Assembly: GCA_954871275.1 (NCBI GenBank)
Contig: OX940980.1
Span: 30,087,189-30,151,188 of the forward strand
Reading direction: 5' to 3'
Length of the DNA stretch: 64,000 bases
Source of the DNA: Leptopterna dolabrata
Taxonomy: Eukaryota; Arthropoda; Insecta; Hemiptera; Miridae
Positions within the stretch are counted from its first letter, which is position 1; every line of letters starts with the position of its first letter. Below, one piece after another: positions 10,322 to 19,498 of the stretch. The notes beneath the pieces are model-generated. The model had not been told where the DNA came from and searched no databases. It was given only the letters and a program-made list of their open reading frames with translations. Made by a program: the position numbers and the translations under genes.

Positions 10322-13300
10322 TCACGTTAGTGAAGGGCGGCGGTGAAGGGGAAGAGCCGGTGGGAGCCGGTACCCGGGACGTCGCGGAGGTGGGCGGCGA
10401 CGTTGGGGTCCGGTGGGCGAAATGGAGGCGATGTGTGGCGTTTGTGGTGTAGGGGTGGTCGGGTGAGTGGTGTGGGGCGAAGTGTCTGGGAGGACGGGGG
10501 CTGGTTTACATCGGGCGAGGGGTACAGTGTGGGGCTTCCCGTCAATTAACAGGGTAGCCGTGGTGTTTGTGGAGCGGATGACGTGGAAGGGCCCGGCGTA
10601 GAGAGGTTGAAATGTTTTGTGGATGCCGGGCTCCTTCAAGTACATGTGAGTGGCTGTGTAAAAACGTGTGGGATAGGTGGTGTCGTTGTGTGGTGTTGTT
10701 GTGCGGAGTGGTTCCCTGTTAATTGACGGGGTGGGGTGTGGGGTGAAGATGTCGGCTGGCAAACGTAGAGGGTCTCGAAAAGCGTGTTGTGCGGGACTTG
10801 TGTTGTCTGAAGGACGGGCGGAAGTGCGGAGGCTAAGTAAGACGTAGGGGAGGGTTTTGGTCCATGAGGGAGATGTGGCTGATGTGGAGATGGCTTGCTT
10901 GAGGACCGAGTGCCACCGCTCTATTTTCCCGTTGGATTGAGGGTGATAAGGAGTGGTGCGGATTTTCTGAATCCCGAGGGAACGGAGCAGGTCGGCAAAG
11001 TGGGCTGATTCAAACTGCCTCCCCTGATCGACCGTGAGTGTCCGCGGACAGCCGTAGCGGCTGATCCATTGATTGAGGAAGGCCGCGGCGACGGCGTCCG
11101 CGGTAATGTGGGCGAGTGGGATACACTCAACCCAATTGGTCGCACGGTCGATCATGGTGAGGCAGTACCTCTTCCCCTCGGAGGGGGGAAGAGGGCCGAC
11201 CAGATCCAAGTGGACATGTTCCCACGGGAGGGAGTCGGGGATGGTTTGAGGAGGTACATGGGGGTGAGCCGAGACCTTAAATTGCTGGCACTTCTGGCAC
11301 CCTAGAACCCAGGTACGGATATCCGTGTTCATATGGGGCCAGAAGTACCGCGTCTTGATGAGATCCCGGCTCGCCCGAATGCCGGGATGATGGAGGGAGT
11401 GGTAATGGAGGAACAACTGCCTCCTCAGCTCCGGTGGGACGTACGGGCGCGGTGAATCGGCCGATACGTCGCACCAGAGATCGAGGGGAGGCAGTTGTTC
11501 CAATTTGGAGGCGGAGATGAGGTTGGAAAGTGCGGGATCGGAAGTAGGATTTTGGTGGTGTTTGAGGGTTTGTGGGGAAGGGAAGGGCAGTAACTCCGCC
11601 ACCGGCGCAGGGGTGGGGCGGGAGAGGGCGTCGGCGACGCAGTTGTCGGCCCCCGGCAAATAACGAATATCGGACGTAAACTGTCCGATAAATTCGAGTT
11701 GCCGGAGGCGACGGGGGGAGGCTGATTTACGGTTTTGGAGGAGGGCGTGTGTGAGGGGCTTATGGTCGGTGACGACAGAGAACTGCCTGCCCTCCACGAA
11801 GTCACGGAAGTGTTTGATGGCTTCGTGGATGGCGAGGAGTTCTCTGTCAAAGGTGGAGTAATTTTTTTGTGTTGGGGACAGAGTTTTAGAGAAGAAGCCG
11901 AGGGGTTGGGGGGTGGCGCCGGTGTGTTGGTGGAGTACTGCCCCTATGGCCCAGTCGGACGCATCCGTGGTGATGGAGAGGGGGGCATGGGGATCGGGAT
12001 GGGCCAATAGAGCGGCGTCTACTAGGTCCTGTTTGCATGTTTGAAAGGCGGTTGTGAGGGTGGGGGTCCAGGAAATGGGGCGGTTATCGTTTTTCTTGGC
12101 CGGTTGTGGGATAGCGTGTATGAGTGGTTGTTGATGTTGTGCTGCGTGTTTGATGTGTCTACGATAAAAGTTCAACATACCCAGGAAACGGCGGAGTTCT
12201 GAGACAGTGCGGGGTTGTGGGAAGTCGGTGAGGGTGTGCACTTTGTCTGGTAGGGGTTTGATCCCGTCGGACGAAACTTGGTGGCCAAGGCAGCGGACGG
12301 AGGGTTGGGCGAGAACACATTTCGGAGAGTTTATGGTGAGGCCCTCGGCGGCGAAGATGTCGAGTACCTGTTTCAGGTGTGCTAGGTGTTCTTTCGGGTC
12401 CCGGGAAGCGATCAGTACGTCGTCCAAGAAACAGAAGACGAAGGGTAGTCCCCGGAGAATGTTGTCCATGTAACGCTGCCATGTCTGGGCAGCGTTACGG
12501 AGGCCGAAACCCATCTTAATATATTCGAACAGGCCGAAAGGGGTGATGATGGCTGTCTTGGGTACGTCAGGAGGGTAGATGTGAATGTGGTGGAAGGCTC
12601 TAGAGATGTCGAGTGTTGAAAAGATGGTTGTGTTGTGGAGGTGGGAAGAGAAGTCTCGGAGATGCGGGACGTTGTAGAGATCTGGGGTTGTTTTTGCATT
12701 GAGACGGCGGTAGTCGCCGCAGGGGCGGATATCCCCGTTAGGCTTCTGCACAATATGTAGTGGAGAAGCCCACGGGGATTTGGAGGGTCGGATAATGCCT
12801 TCTTTGATGAGGTTGTCGAAGTGTTTTCGTGCTTGGGATAGTTGGAGGGGGTGGAGGCGGCGTGCTTTGGCGGATATTGGGGGGCCAGAGGTTTCAATAT
12901 AGTGCTGGGTCTGTGAGATGTGTGCCGAGGGGCGGCGCTGGGGTTTGTACTGTAGGAGAAGTTGTTCAAATTGGGATGGGGGGCGATCTACAGCATGGAT
13001 AAACCCGGGGATGGGTTTCTGGGTGGAGGGGTCGAGCAGGCGCGCGTTCCGGACGTCAACCTGGAGGCCGAAATATGCGAGGAAGTCGGCCCCCAGGATA
13101 GCTTTCTCTACGTCCGCCACGGTAAATTCCCACTCGTACGCGAGCCCGCTCATATGGATCGATGAGCGGTACGTCCCGTACGAGGGGATAGTGGTACCGT
13201 TGGCGGCGTAGAGGAGTTGCCGGTAACAACGCGCCTGTCGCCGGAGAATGTTATTTGGGAAGATGGAGAGCGCCGCCCCTGTGTCGACGAGGAACGGGAC

Positions 13301-14047
13301 ATTAGTTTTAGAACATTTGAGGAACAGGCGTTGGTGAGCTGGGGCGGCGTGCGGCAAAATGGCTGAGGTGTTGGGGTCTGTCGGATGGGAGGGGCTTGTT
13401 TCGTCCGAGGTGATGGGCGGGTGCGATGGTGGTGGTTGGTCCTCCGCGAAGGAGACACGGGGTGATTTTTTGCCGTTCCGGGGAGGGGGAACGGTAGTGG
13501 CGGCGCGAGTGGCGGCCGGAGGGGTGGTTGCCTTGGGGGCGGGGTTGGAGGGTCCGTTCCGTGGTGGGGGAACGGTAGCGGCGGCGTTAGTGGCGGCCGG
13601 AAGGGTGGCTGCCCTGGAGGCGGGCTTGGAGGGGCCGTTCCGGGGTGGGGGAACGGTAGTGGCGGCGCTAGTGGCGGCCGGAAGGGTGGCTGCCCTGGAG
13701 GCGGGCTTGGAGGGGCCGTTCCGGGGTGGGGGAACGGTAGCGGCGGCGCTAGTGGCGGCCGGAAGGGTGGCTGCCCTGGAGGCGGGCTTGGAGGGGCCGT
13801 TCCGGGGTGGGGGGTCAGTTGATGGAGAGGTGGCGTGTTTTGCGGCGCCGGCAGATGCGGGCGGGAGGTTGGCAGCTGTGGCGGCGGCGTAGGAGGGGTA
13901 GCGAGGCTTGGTGGTGGTGGTGTGAATGCGGGCGGGGAGGGGTTGGTGGTGGTCCCCCCCGTGTTGGCGAGGAGGGGGGCCCGCCGGATTTACCGGCGGG
14001 CGTCCGCGTTTCCCTGCTTGGAGGAGTAGGAGCAGGGGGGCTGGCAT
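10322..14047 (-). CDS. pol: Retrotransposon Pol polyprotein, intact (copy A)
   Basis: 1241-residue open frame overlapping the end of gag in the -1 frame; the real N-terminus is set by frameshifting, so 14047 is only the first Met. Order: basic Pro/Ala-rich leader with four 27-residue repeats (PPPRNGPSKPASRAATLPAA, about 78-190); aspartic protease with DTG near 255; reverse transcriptase with CGDYRRLNA near 442 and FLDDV near 541; RNase H with TDASDWAIG near 692; integrase zinc finger H..HH..C..C near 880-920; catalytic D near 949, D near 1009 and E in HPQSNGKIERWH near 1043; and a GPF/Y module near 1155. This PR-RT-RH-INT order is Ty3/Gypsy. There is no chromodomain and no env. All catalytic residues are present and there are no stops, so it may be functional. 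It is identical to the copy B protein. Confidence 0.95.
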   Translation of the reverse strand: MPAPLLLLLQAGKRGRPPVNPAGPPPRQHGGDHHQPLPARIHTTTTKPRYPSYAAATAANLPPASAGAAKHATSPSTDPPPRNGPSKPASRAATLPAATSAAATVPPPRNGPSKPASRAATLPAATSAATTVPPPRNGPSKPASRAATLPAATNAAATVPPPRNGPSNPAPKATTPPAATRAATTVPPPRNGKKSPRVSFAEDQPPPSHPPITSDETSPSHPTDPNTSAILPHAAPAHQRLFLKCSKTNVPFLVDTGAALSIFPNNILRRQARCYRQLLYAANGTTIPSYGTYRSSIHMSGLAYEWEFTVADVEKAILGADFLAYFGLQVDVRNARLLDPSTQKPIPGFIHAVDRPPSQFEQLLLQYKPQRRPSAHISQTQHYIETSGPPISAKARRLHPLQLSQARKHFDNLIKEGIIRPSKSPWASPLHIVQKPNGDIRPCGDYRRLNAKTTPDLYNVPHLRDFSSHLHNTTIFSTLDISRAFHHIHIYPPDVPKTAIITPFGLFEYIKMGFGLRNAAQTWQRYMDNILRGLPFVFCFLDDVLIASRDPKEHLAHLKQVLDIFAAEGLTINSPKCVLAQPSVRCLGHQVSSDGIKPLPDKVHTLTDFPQPRTVSELRRFLGMLNFYRRHIKHAAQHQQPLIHAIPQPAKKNDNRPISWTPTLTTAFQTCKQDLVDAALLAHPDPHAPLSITTDASDWAIGAVLHQHTGATPQPLGFFSKTLSPTQKNYSTFDRELLAIHEAIKHFRDFVEGRQFSVVTDHKPLTHALLQNRKSASPRRLRQLEFIGQFTSDIRYLPGADNCVADALSRPTPAPVAELLPFPSPQTLKHHQNPTSDPALSNLISASKLEQLPPLDLWCDVSADSPRPYVPPELRRQLFLHYHSLHHPGIRASRDLIKTRYFWPHMNTDIRTWVLGCQKCQQFKVSAHPHVPPQTIPDSLPWEHVHLDLVGPLPPSEGKRYCLTMIDRATNWVECIPLAHITADAVAAAFLNQWISRYGCPRTLTVDQGRQFESAHFADLLRSLGIQKIRTTPYHPQSNGKIERWHSVLKQAISTSATSPSWTKTLPYVLLSLRTSARPSDNTSPAQHAFRDPLRLPADIFTPHPTPSINREPLRTTTPHNDTTYPTRFYTATHMYLKEPGIHKTFQPLYAGPFHVIRSTNTTATLLIDGKPHTVPLARCKPAPVLPDTSPHTTHPTTPTPQTPHIASISPTGPQRRRPPPRRPGYRLPPALPLHRRPSLT
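13473..13803 (-). repeat. 81-bp minisatellite inside pol (copy A)
   Basis: CCGTTCC recurs at 13473, 13554, 13635, 13716 and 13797, exactly 81 bp apart. This gives four in-frame 27-residue Pro/Ala-rich repeats between the frameshift site and the protease. The unit is preserved at DNA and protein level and is the same in copy B (28042-28372). Confidence 0.9.
13979..14014 (-). promoter_or_regulatory. -1 ribosomal frameshift signal at the gag/pol junction (copy A)
   Basis: In the gag frame the minus strand reads CAG GGA AAC, giving the slippery heptamer G GGA AAC (14014-14008). A 6-nt spacer (14007-14002) follows, then a perfect 9-bp hairpin GCCCGCCGG / CCGGCGGGC (14001-13979) with a 5-nt loop TAAAT. 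The gag stop codon TAA (13992-13990) sits inside that loop. A one-base slip back enters exactly the pol frame (GKRGRPPVNPAG). Heptamer type, spacing and stem match the general rule for eukaryotic -1 frameshifting. Function is inferred. Confidence 0.9.
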
Positions 14048-15027
14048 TTGCGGGCCTCCCCACCGAAGTTAACATGGTAGAAACATCGGTGGGGGGGGTC
14101 CGCTGGGAGGTAGGTCCTGGTGGGGCGCGCGGAGGAGGAGGGAGTTGCCGTGGTGGGGGAACTCCCTCGTCGTTGCTGAGTGGGGGAGATGGTGCGGCGG
14201 TCGGCCGAGCGCTGGCGTCGGTGGTCGGCGGAGGGGGCTGGCCGGCGGTCGATGGAGAGGGAGCGGCGCCGGTGGAGGGAGGGGGGCCGGCGGCGCTCTT
14301 GTGACGGCGTCCGGTCCCTGCGCGGGGTGGGGGTGCGGGGTGCGGCGACTTCCGTGACGCCGGCGGCTGCGGCGAGGTCGTGGACTGTGTCGGCGAGACG
14401 GAGTAGCGGCTCGTCCGGGCCGTCGAGGTGGCTGGCGAGCGCCATCTGGATGGGGTGGGGGAGGGCTCGCAGCCAGAAAGTCCGTGCGATGTCGGCCGTC
14501 ACTACGTCGTGCAGCTGATGACGTAGGCGACGGTATAGATGGGAGGGCTTCAAATCGCCGAGATGTTGGGGTTGGGATAGCGCTGCGACACGTGCGATCT
14601 TGGAAGGTTGGTATAAATTGACGAGGCGGATGCGGAGGTCGTCGTAGGCGGCCGTGGCGTCGGGGGAGATGTCTGACGTCTGCAGGAGGATCTCATACGG
14701 GAGTATAGAGATGATGCGGGAGTAGCGGGTACGTTGGCTGCGGATGTTGGCGGCCGAAAACGCAGCGTCGACCTGGAAGAACCAGAGTGCGGGGTCGTGC
14801 GTGTAGAAGGGGGGCAGCGACAGCGGGAACGACGCCGAGGCCGTAGTGACGTTGGCGGCGGCGTGTGCGGCAGCTGCAGCGGCGGCGGCAGCGGCGGCGT
14901 CGGATGCGGTAGAGCCGGGCGGCGAGAGGCTGGTGAAGGGGTTGTCGGTTGCGTCAGATGTCGCAGCGGTCGGCGGCTGCAACAGGGACGGCCGGAGGAG
15001 CGGCGGCGACGGCGAGTTCGGGTCCAT
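13990..15027 (-). CDS. gag: Retrotransposon Gag, intact (copy A)
   Basis: 345 residues from the ATG at 15027; an upstream in-frame TTG at 15048 is not needed, and the related plus-strand element also starts MDPNSPSPPLL. It has an Ala/Pro-rich N-terminus with a run of 12 Ala. The core PPFYTHDPALWFFQVDAAF is typical of Gypsy capsids of arthropods and flatworms. An Arg/Ser/Pro-rich region follows. Near the C-terminus (residues 315-332) lies a zinc knuckle of type C-x2-H-x9-C-x3-C (CHCC) instead of CCHC. It ends at a TAA within the frameshift hairpin. The protein packages element RNA and forms the particle. Confidence 0.9.
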   Translation of the reverse strand: MDPNSPSPPLLRPSLLQPPTAATSDATDNPFTSLSPPGSTASDAAAAAAAAAAAHAAANVTTASASFPLSLPPFYTHDPALWFFQVDAAFSAANIRSQRTRYSRIISILPYEILLQTSDISPDATAAYDDLRIRLVNLYQPSKIARVAALSQPQHLGDLKPSHLYRRLRHQLHDVVTADIARTFWLRALPHPIQMALASHLDGPDEPLLRLADTVHDLAAAAGVTEVAAPRTPTPRRDRTPSQERRRPPSLHRRRSLSIDRRPAPSADHRRQRSADRRTISPTQQRRGSSPTTATPSSSARPTRTYLPADPPHRCFYHVNFGGEARKCQPPCSYSSKQGNADARR

Positions 15028-15261
15028 GGCTGAGGGGTCTGTAAACAAAATTCAATTTGGGTGAGTTATTGAATTTCAAATTCGCAATTTGCGGCGGCGG
15101 ATGTGTTTGCGGCGGAGAGTTTGAGAGCTGTGTGAGCGGTTGCGGGTGGGCCAAAAAATTGCGAATTTATACTGACTATTTTAAATGTGAATTTAAAATT
15201 CGGGACACCGAACTAGACTGGGGCGACACATGAGGTGGTAGGAGGATAGAAGGTTGGATGA

Positions 15262-15276
15262 ACGTCGGGTTCACCA
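15262..15276 (-). promoter_or_regulatory. Primer-binding site, tRNA-Trp-like (copy A)
   Basis: Minus strand TGGTGAACCCGACGT, one base inside the 5' LTR edge at 15278. It differs at one position from the complement of an insect tRNA-Trp 3' end (TGGTGACCCCGACGT) as I remember it. The same site is present at 29832-29846 and 16756-16770. Confidence 0.7.
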
Positions 15277-15277
15277 C

Positions 15278-15426
15278 TGTGATGAATTTGAATTTATCAT
15301 CACGGTGGCGTGAAGGAGTAAATAGAGGAGAGCGAGGGAATTTCACCTAGGCGGCGGTAATCCACCGATGTAGGTGAGAGGAAGGAAGTTCACCTAGGCG
15401 GCGGTGATCCACCGATGTAGGTGAGT
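15278..15426 (-). repeat. Truncated 5' LTR of copy A element
   Basis: Matches 29848-29996 up to the second hairpin (GTAGGTGAGT), then switches without transition to sequence like 41076. About 465 bp of LTR, including the TATA box, are missing. Confidence 0.9.
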
Positions 15427-16194
15427 ATTATTTTTTATAGTCTCCTTTTTGTGGTGGGGAGCAGCGTCTAGCGTGCCCACGAACTACCCGGAGCGCTCTA
15501 GACTCTAGAGGATAGCTGACGAATGCTCGTAAACTATAGGTACTTACTCAGTTAACGCCTACCTTTCCCATGAACAACAACTCCATACATGAACAACTCA
15601 CACGACGTCATAAGTCATACGTTGACGTTGCGGCAACAACTTCATAAATAGCTGTTCATATTGTACATAATAGGTATAATTATATTGGTTCAATGTAATA
15701 TTTCCTGCTTTCAAACCGTTTGCCCCACAATATTCGACACCGGAGTGAAGAGTCCAAGGTGTGTTGATTATTGTTGAAATGAAAACGAACGAATGCTTGG
15801 AGTCATATGACTACCAGGCTGAGGGGAAGTACTTTCCACTACTTTCATGTACCTACTGGAGATAAGGATTGTTATTGTTCTTTGGATTCTTGGATTTTGG
15901 CTAGGTCTTGTGATTTTCATTTTCATTGTGAGTAATAATGGGGCTTGTCTGCTTAGAGCGAATTCTGGTATGTATGTACAAATTTGAGAACTAAACCGCA
16001 GTGGGAACGTGATCTTGGGGTAGGAAAACGTTGTTCCCGCACAGTCCTTGGTTTTACACTTTTATGGGTGTGGCCATTCTATTCAACTTAAAAATAAAAA
16101 AAAGGAAAAAAATACATTTACCCTCACCAACTCCTCGAATTATGAAGTTCTGCACAGGTAAATTTGTAGGTGAACGACACAGTAGAAAGCCATC
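15427..16194 (+). repeat. Filler: copy of the 41076-41836 segment
   Basis: Matches 41076-41836 with about five small differences (for example TCTAGACTCTAGAGG versus TCTAGAGG, and GTTGAAATGAAAACG versus GTTGATGAAAACG). It ends at GCCATC, where the plus-strand LTR begins; at 41836 the same GCCATC runs on uninterrupted. No gene is recognised in it. Confidence 0.85.
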
Positions 16195-16456
16195 TGTCGT
16201 GAGTCCCTCCCGGGAACACTCCTATCATATTAAGTTCTCACCAATATCCAAACGCCAAACTAAAGCTCCGTAAATAAAGATATGAGTGGGGACAGGCGAC
16301 AGAACCCAGGGTTACTCAACCTGGGGCCCCACTACCAGCTCCCTGCAAGGAGCTGGAGGGAGAGGCCCCCAAGTACTATAAAACCCCGGATCCTGGCGCT
16401 CAAGCTTCATTCGACACTTCCTCTAACCAGCTCTCTCTTCTCTCTCTTACCTTCCC

Positions 16457-16682
16457 TCTCAGATGATCGGTTGACTACAGCCGCCTGAGAATTTCACCTC
16501 CTCTCTCCTCCTCCTTGTCTAGATGATCGGTTGAATACAGCCGCCTAGACAAGGGACCTCTCCTTTCCTCTCCTTCACCTAGATGAACGGTTGACTACAG
16601 CCGCCTAGGTGAAATTCCCTCATCCACCTCTCTCTCCTCCAAAGTCGTAGATGTTCGGTTGACTACAGCCGCCTGCGACTTT
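16457..16682 (+). promoter_or_regulatory. Array of four covarying stem-loops in the plus-strand LTR
   Basis: Stems: TCTCAG/CTGAGA (16457-16490), CCTTGTCTAG/CTAGACAAGG (16513-16554, 10 bp), TTCACCTAG/CTAGGTGAA (16574-16613, 9 bp) and AAAGTCG/CGACTTT (16641-16682, 7 bp). The loop ATGNNCGGTTGANTACAGCC is almost constant. These correspond to the hairpins of the minus-strand family, with a different loop. Confidence 0.85.
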
Positions 16683-16985
16683 TCCTCCTTTACCTAAATT
16701 CACTCACTCACCTTCCTTCCACACCGCCGTGATGAAAATTCTAAATTCATCACAGTGGTGAACCCGACGTTCACTCAACCTTCTTCCTTCCCACCTTCCC
16801 GCCTCATGTGTCGCCCCAGTATAGTTCGGTGTCCCAAATTTTAAATTCAAATTTCAACAGTCAGTGTTAATTCGCAATTCTTGGCCCAACCTCACCACAC
16901 AAACCTCAACTCAACGCACCTCCGCTCCCGCCGATTGCGAATTTCGAAATTCAACACCACCTAAAATTTTTTGAATTTTACAGAC

Positions 16986-17363
16986 ATGGACCCGAACTCT
17001 CCGTCGCCCCCGCTCCTGCGACCAGCCACGCTACAGCCGCCCGCCGCTGCGACAACTGACGCAACGGCCGCAACCGACAACCCCTTCTCCACCCTCTCAC
17101 CACCCGGCTCCTCCGCATCCGCAGCAGCCACCGCCGCCGCTACGGCCGCAGCCGCCGCCGACGTCATGACGGCATCCGCAGCGTTCCCTCTGTCGCTGCC
17201 CCCCTTCTACACGCACGACCCGGCGCTTTGGTTTTTCCAAGTGGACGCAGCGTTTTCGGCCGCCAACATCCGCAGCCAGAAAACTCGATATTCCCGGATC
17301 ATTTCGTTGCTGCCCTACGAGATCCTACTGCAGACTTCCGATATCTCCCCCGACGCCGCCGCT
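16986..17363 (+). pseudogene. gag: 5' fragment of gag (plus-strand element)
   Basis: Starts MDPNSPSPPLLRP and keeps PPFYTHDPALWFFQVDAAF and LLPYEILLQTSDISPDA. The reading frame then runs into R1 sequence at the duplication breakpoint (codons for VKCC, stop at 17376-17378). It is about one third of a full Gag, lacks the zinc knuckle, and is therefore non-functional. Confidence 0.85.
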
Positions 17364-18346
17364 GTTAAATGTTGCTAAAATAATTCTGCCGATGACAAAC
17401 AGTACGTAACAAAAAGAAACACACATAATGAAGTTCTGAAAAGAAATTGTTGATGACGAGTGAAAAAAGTTGCGAAAGTACCTACCAACAAACTCCAGCC
17501 CGTTGTCCAGAACCGTTGTGTAATAATTTACCGTTGAGTAATGATTTACCGTAGTAATAATTTACCCATCAATAATACTTCAACGTTTGTTCAAGTTTCA
17601 CTACCTACCAACAAACTCCAAATGAGCCATCATTTTTCAAATGAAATAATATCACAGAACAACCAACTCGACTTCATACTCTGCCAATATAATCAGGTGA
17701 TCCCTACCAATGATTTCATCTCCGCCAAATTTCCTATTGTGGGCGCGTCTCTGGTTACGAGATTTGGTTTGAATTGTATACAATTTCATTCACACTGGAG
17801 TCGAAAATGCCTGTCGGTGCAAACTTCGGGGCCTTACTGTGAACGAACGGAGGGACGTACGACGCTCCGGATGGTCTTAAAAAACTCGCAAGTTCAAGAA
17901 CTATTTAAAACCGTAAAAATATTCACGTAAAAAAATGGTATAGGCGTTTTGAAAATTTCAACCCCTATTTTGAACCCCTTAGAGATGACTCACAGTAACG
18001 TCGAGCTTCGAGGACCAACTAGACCCCGAACGGAACCTATAACCCGAATTTCATCAATTTTCTTTCATGGTAACTAAGAAAAGTGGCCCGTACGGCGTAC
18101 GGCGTACGGCGGACAGACAGAAATATTTTTATTGCAGTTTTGGATTCTACATACCTTGAAACGTAAACCATCAAATTTTGAGGGGGGGTAAGAATTTTTT
18201 TTTTCATGCTCGATTCCAATGGTTCATTATTGAAAATAATAAACCAAAATTGTTTACAGGATTTTATAAAAATTAAAAAGAGTAAAAATAAAAAGTTTTT
18301 AAAAACGCTTTTATTTCAAAATTATCTAAAAATAAAAAAATTAATT

Positions 18347-18513
18347 ATTTTTGCTACCCGGGAACATTGGAATTTTTTATGACTAAAAATAAAAGCGTGG
18401 GACACTCTTTACATTTTATATCTACAAGATCTAAGTGTTCTTTCAATCCTCCTAACGCCACAAGTTTTCATTTTCAGTCATAAAAAATTCCAATATTCCC
18501 GGGTAGCAAAAAT
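18347..18513. mobile_element. MITE (copy B of 3776-3942)
   Basis: Same 167-bp element with ATTTTTGCTACCCGGG ends, carried by the duplication. Confidence 0.75.
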
Positions 18514-19498
18514 AAATTAACATGTATCATGTTTTAGCCCTGGGGTACTAGCATTTTTTGCGAGTCGATTTTGCGCGTCAATTTTGAGCGTCAAATTTGA
18601 GCGTCAATTTTAAGCGTCAAATTTTTTCGCGCACAATGCATAGTGGTTTTCACGTACAACCGAGTAGTTGCTAGGGAAATGAAACTTCTTTCATTTTCAT
18701 CGGACAAAAATCGTTTTCCATTCGTTGTAAAGCTCTTGATTTATCACGAATTTATTTCGTATTTGTTCTTGGTATTTATTTCGTAGTTTCATACTATAAC
18801 TATATAAATGAATGTTATAAATGGATAGTAAACAATGACGCTTGTTTGGTTGTCACGTTTTAACATGTATCATCTATGGTGCTCAAGAAATGTAGACAAG
18901 ACATCGTCAGAAGAAACGAGCACATACGTTTCAAGTAGTAGATTTCTACCTAGCCTTCACTTTTCGAGTTAATAACATGATACATGGTTGCAATTTTTGG
19001 TTCTTAAACATAAATTTTATTTTATTATTTTTAGATAATTTCGAAATAAAAGTATGTTTGCAGAGGTATTTTTCCCCCCCTCTACTTCGGTAGGGTCTAG
19101 ACTCTAGAGGGTCGACCGCTTGGTTCAGCCGTTTGAATGTGACGAGGCCACACATTCTCTAACCTACAGACACCAAAGGTACCTAATGGAGATAGTGCTC
19201 TAGCATAACTGTAATGAAGGTCAGGTGGCATCATCGGGGATGATGGTTCAGGTGGGCCCGGAAGTGGTGTGTTTTTTACCGCATAAATCAAATCAATCAA
19301 TTCAATTTTTTTATTCAGCAAATATTTTATACAACAAACATAATGATAATATAATGATTTTTAGAGAGTCTATATACATAATACAAGACCTAAACTTATG
19401 TTGGTTTATGAGCTTAAGGTCAATGACCCGTCCAGGCTCGTCTCTTCCACCACTATTAATTACTGCGTATGTATGTACCAGCAGTTTCATTGACAAAA

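Larger units (their letters stand above)
2779..15426 (+). repeat. Copy A of a ~12.6 kb tandem segmental duplication
   Basis: Positions 2779-15426 recur at 17364-29996 with an offset of 14585, falling to 14571, 14569 and then 14570 through four small indels. Differences seen by eye: two 7-bp units in the GTACGGC microsatellite (near 3510), 2 bp in a T-run near 5390, one G in gag (14329-14333), and single-base changes near 5306, 6180, 8530, 9403 and 14153. That is well over 99.9% identity outside the indels. The left breakpoint lies inside repeat R1. The right breakpoint lies inside the retrotransposon's 5' LTR. Confidence 0.9.
9061..15426 (-). mobile_element. CsRn1-like Ty3/Gypsy LTR retrotransposon, copy A (5' LTR truncated)
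   Basis: Minus-strand element: 3' LTR 9061-9674, 3' non-coding region, pol 10322-14047, gag 13990-15027, primer site 15262-15276, and the first 149 bp of the 5' LTR (15278-15426). There the sequence switches abruptly to the filler. Gag and pol are both open in this copy and linked by a -1 frameshift site. Assignment to the CsRn1 clade rests on a CHCC rather than CCHC zinc knuckle in Gag and a primer site resembling tRNA-Trp, both features I associate with that clade. It lacks a promoter-bearing 5' LTR, so transcription from its own signals is unlikely. Confidence 0.85.
16195..17363 (+). mobile_element. Truncated plus-strand LTR element, related subfamily
   Basis: LTR 16195-16754 (560 bp, TGTCGTGAGTCCC...TTCATCACA), primer site 16756-16770, leader, then the first 126 codons of gag (ATG at 16986). 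It is cut at 17363, where copy B of the duplication starts. The LTR keeps the ends, TATA region and hairpin array of the minus-strand family but is diverged inside, with different hairpin loops. No second LTR or pol remains. Confidence 0.85.

Noticed and set aside
13359..13892. Long plus-strand open frame (177 codons, Gly/Ala-rich) opposite pol
   Set aside because: It is the antisense of the Pro/Ala repeats in pol, open because of GC-rich 81-bp periodicity. No independent signal; the same in copy B.
15028..15048. Upstream TTG start for gag
   Set aside because: The ATG at 15027 is conserved with the plus-strand element (MDPNSPSPPLL) and is the normal start.
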